In this document: positions 62,448 to 64,000 of the stretch, piece after piece
Position numbering within the stretch: the first letter of the stretch is position 1
Layout of the letters: each line of letters starts with the position of its first letter
Assembly (NCBI RefSeq): GCF_011075055.1
Contig: NC_058140.1
Span: forward strand, 19,345,945-19,409,944
DNA length: 64,000 nucleotides
Reading direction: 5' to 3'
Source of the DNA: Mangifera indica
Lineage: Eukaryota; Streptophyta; Magnoliopsida; Sapindales; Anacardiaceae
Program-made: the position numbers and the translations under genes
Notes under the pieces: model-generated
Database searches by the model: none
What the model was told of the DNA's origin: nothing
What the model saw: only the letters and a program-made list of their open reading frames with translations

Positions 62448-63400
62448 TGTTTAATGCGCTGCCACAGCAACATTGTGCACGCCCCGTAGCTGGAGCATTC
62501 CTAACTACAGTTATTGCATCACGAACCCAATGACCACGCATACTCGCTCTTAAGATCGTCATCACTCGTAACTGTCTAAAGCCCTATCACGGCTCCCAAC
62601 CTGAGCCCGTGACAAACTCCCCCACTCAAAATGGAGCACGCCCTCATGCTCTGCTCAACTTTGCAAAATACCCCCAGTCTTCCACCGGCCGCATCAAATG
62701 ACCACACGATAAGTGTCACCCATATTGGCTAAAGGGATGCCCGACTACCTGTCAAGCGCGATATACCCCGTCATGTCACTCTTCTCATGACACCTTGGAA
62801 GACCCCCGTCTTTCACTCGGTGCACCCCCTCGTTATGGCATGATGTATTCTTGGCATTTGTTATATATTTTCACATGCCCCGCGCAGAACGGTCAATTTG
62901 TCGTCGTCTGCTATTTGCTTGGAGGATCTCATTTCACTACCGCAACATTGGTGATGGTCCTGCTCTGATACCATGAAATAATCTGTGAATCAGAAGATAA
63001 AAGAGCAGAAAATGAACAAATTCCGGATTTCAATATATCGTCAAAATAGGGCACAAACTTTCTTTTGAAATTCCTCAAAATCTTTCATTAACCTTGCAAA
63101 CTAGCTAATACAGACATTTATACAAACACTTGAGCTGTCAGGCTGTCAATAACTGAATTCTACATCTTGGCCATTGATTAAAACCAGATTTCCTAAAATC
63201 TATAGCTCATCATCAAATACAACTGAACAGTAACTAACTATACAAAGAAAACATAAAACGTACATCGGATACTCTTTTAACAAAAAGTTAATTTGCACAG
63301 TACTTGAGCTAAAACTCTGTGACTTATTGAACTCAGCATCTCCAACTTAATACAGTGCGTTTTGCATCATTTACATTAATAAAACGCACCGTGTCATACA
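62448..63400 (-). mobile_element. Retroelement internal debris with a PBS-like site
   Basis: The reverse complement of 62962-62973 is TGGTATCAGAGC, the common plant primer-binding site matching the 3' end of initiator tRNA-Met. The flanking 62450-62960 is C-rich on the + strand and has no intact reading frame. No gag or pol could be read. It looks like a degraded leader region of an LTR element on the minus strand. Confidence 0.5.
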
Positions 63401-63406
63401 CCTCAT

Positions 63407-63647
63407 TTACTTAATAGCATTTGGGCCACGTGTGGGCTTTAGACTTGCACATAGACTGACCATTGAAGAGGGGACTAGGCCAACCCTGCACAAATTGGTC
63501 GGAGTTGGAGCTGCTTTCCTGATGAGTCCAAAGCAGGACAAAACCAGTGATCCTAAGCCATAATGTGGGCACATGCAAGGCTGATCCTCGAGACAGTCCA
63601 TCGAGGATGCCGCACAGGCTAGTTGAGAGAAATCGGCCTGTGACACT
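63407..63647 (+). mobile_element. LTR 3' portion, plus orientation
   Basis: Ends TGTGACA at 63645, followed by a 2-nt spacer and a primer-binding site at 63648. The last 180 bp are the inverted partner of 62271-62447. The LTR 5' boundary is unclear. Confidence 0.65.
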
Positions 63648-63659
63648 TGGTATCAGAGC
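63648..63659 (+). other. Primer-binding site (initiator tRNA-Met type)
   Basis: TGGTATCAGAGC sits two bases after an LTR-like CA end, the canonical arrangement for priming of minus-strand DNA in plant LTR retrotransposons. Confidence 0.75.
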
Positions 63660-63784
63660 ACGAGTCAAACGGCGGGTTTAACAGTCTAAGTGTTCCTGGA
63701 TACAAGTGACAATGCACCCAGCCACAAACCGGCTGAGTCAAACGGCAGGTCTAACAGCCTAGGTACTTGCACTTAAACGAGGGT
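63660..63784 (+). repeat. Short tandem duplication after the PBS
   Basis: 'gagtcaaacggcgggtttaa' at 63662 recurs as 'gagtcaaacggcaggtctaa' at 63735, each followed by 'cagtctaagt' or 'cagcctaggt'. It is a 73-bp period duplication within the retroelement leader. Confidence 0.65.
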
Positions 63785-64000
63785 GTTAGAGACGCAAATA
63801 AAAAGGAAAGAAAAAGAGTCTTACATCTAATGAATAGAACATAAAAAAGTGGTATATAAATATTGTGGATTAGACCTTAACACAAGTTAATTGGTTTTGT
63901 GTAACATGGGTTTTAATTTTCATACTTATAAACTCAATTTATATTTCCGACACAATTGCACTTTATTCTCGTCCCAAGTGTTCAATTGCGCTTCTTTTTT
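63785..64000 (+). mobile_element. Start of a Copia-like LTR, cut by the window edge
   Basis: TGTTAGAGACGCAAATAAAA followed by 'agagtcttacatc', 'aaagtggtatataaat' and 'ggattagacctta...caagttaatt' has the layout of Copia LTRs common in eudicots, where 'agtcccacatc' and a TATA-like 'tatataaat' recur. The other end is outside the window. Confidence 0.45.

Noticed and set aside
63407..63668. Minus-strand 79- and 85-codon frames at the right edge
   Set aside because: They fall inside the LTR and overlap each other, with no gag, protease or pol motif.
1..64000. CRISPR arrays, rRNA genes, tRNA genes, organelle insertions
   Set aside because: None seen. The tandem repeats present have long diverged units, no cloverleaf tRNA could be drawn, and no chloroplast or mitochondrial gene sequence was recognised.

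Overview
The window is nuclear DNA from a eudicot plant. The genes carry many GT-AG introns with AT-rich interiors, the intergenic DNA is AT-rich and full of MITE-, SINE- and LTR-type repeats, and every recognisable protein is closest to Arabidopsis families. Gene density (about ten genes in 64 kb) suggests a moderate-sized genome. The species cannot be named from the sequence.

Layout. 1-3.0 kb: no gene; a foldback element with long terminal inverted repeats. 3.2-4.2 kb (+): single-exon six-pass membrane protein. 7.1-9.9 kb (+): UXT/prefoldin-alpha-like protein, six coding exons. 9.9-13.6 kb: no gene. 13.6-17.3 kb (-): AGO7, the miR390/TAS3 Argonaute, three exons, with a 26-codon upstream ORF ending 7 nt before its start. 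21.5-22.6 kb (-): AP2/ERF factor of the RAP2.11/ERN type. 22.6-27.4 kb: repeats, including two complete foldback elements. 27.5-35.3 kb (-): OSCA/CSC1-type ion channel, ten coding exons, 714 aa. 37.9-38.7 kb (+): small single-pass membrane protein with two ATG8-interaction-like motifs. 40.1-40.7 kb: a MULE-like non-autonomous element. 41.8-46.9 kb (+): GNOM ARF-GEF, 1464 aa. 48.3-49.1 kb: degenerate tandem repeats and a SINE. 49.8-52.4 kb (+): VTI12-type Qb-SNARE; a compact 90-bp hairpin lies in intron 4. 53.4-55.8 kb (+): putative chloroplast protein resembling DUF3110. 56.2-62.0 kb (+): VIK-type ankyrin-repeat Raf-like kinase, 438 aa, eleven exons. 62.3-64 kb: LTR-retrotransposon debris, including an inverted pair of LTR ends and a Copia-like LTR cut by the window edge.

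The genes are independently transcribed, not an operon. GNOM and VTI12 both act in endomembrane traffic; AGO7, GNOM and VIK act in leaf polarity, auxin transport and vein patterning respectively, but the sequence shows no direct link between them. The gene order interleaves genes that I recall lying in three Arabidopsis chromosome 1 segments (At1g13980-14000, At1g26650-26670, At1g69430-69450), so the window probably preserves an ancestral order that Arabidopsis lost by duplication and fractionation. I found no wholly new multi-gene system. The most novel-looking material is the repeat families, the intronic hairpin in VTI12, the AGO7 upstream ORF and the unnamed AIM-motif membrane protein. All exon coordinates were derived by hand from splice consensus and reading-frame continuity; phases were checked arithmetically and all close.
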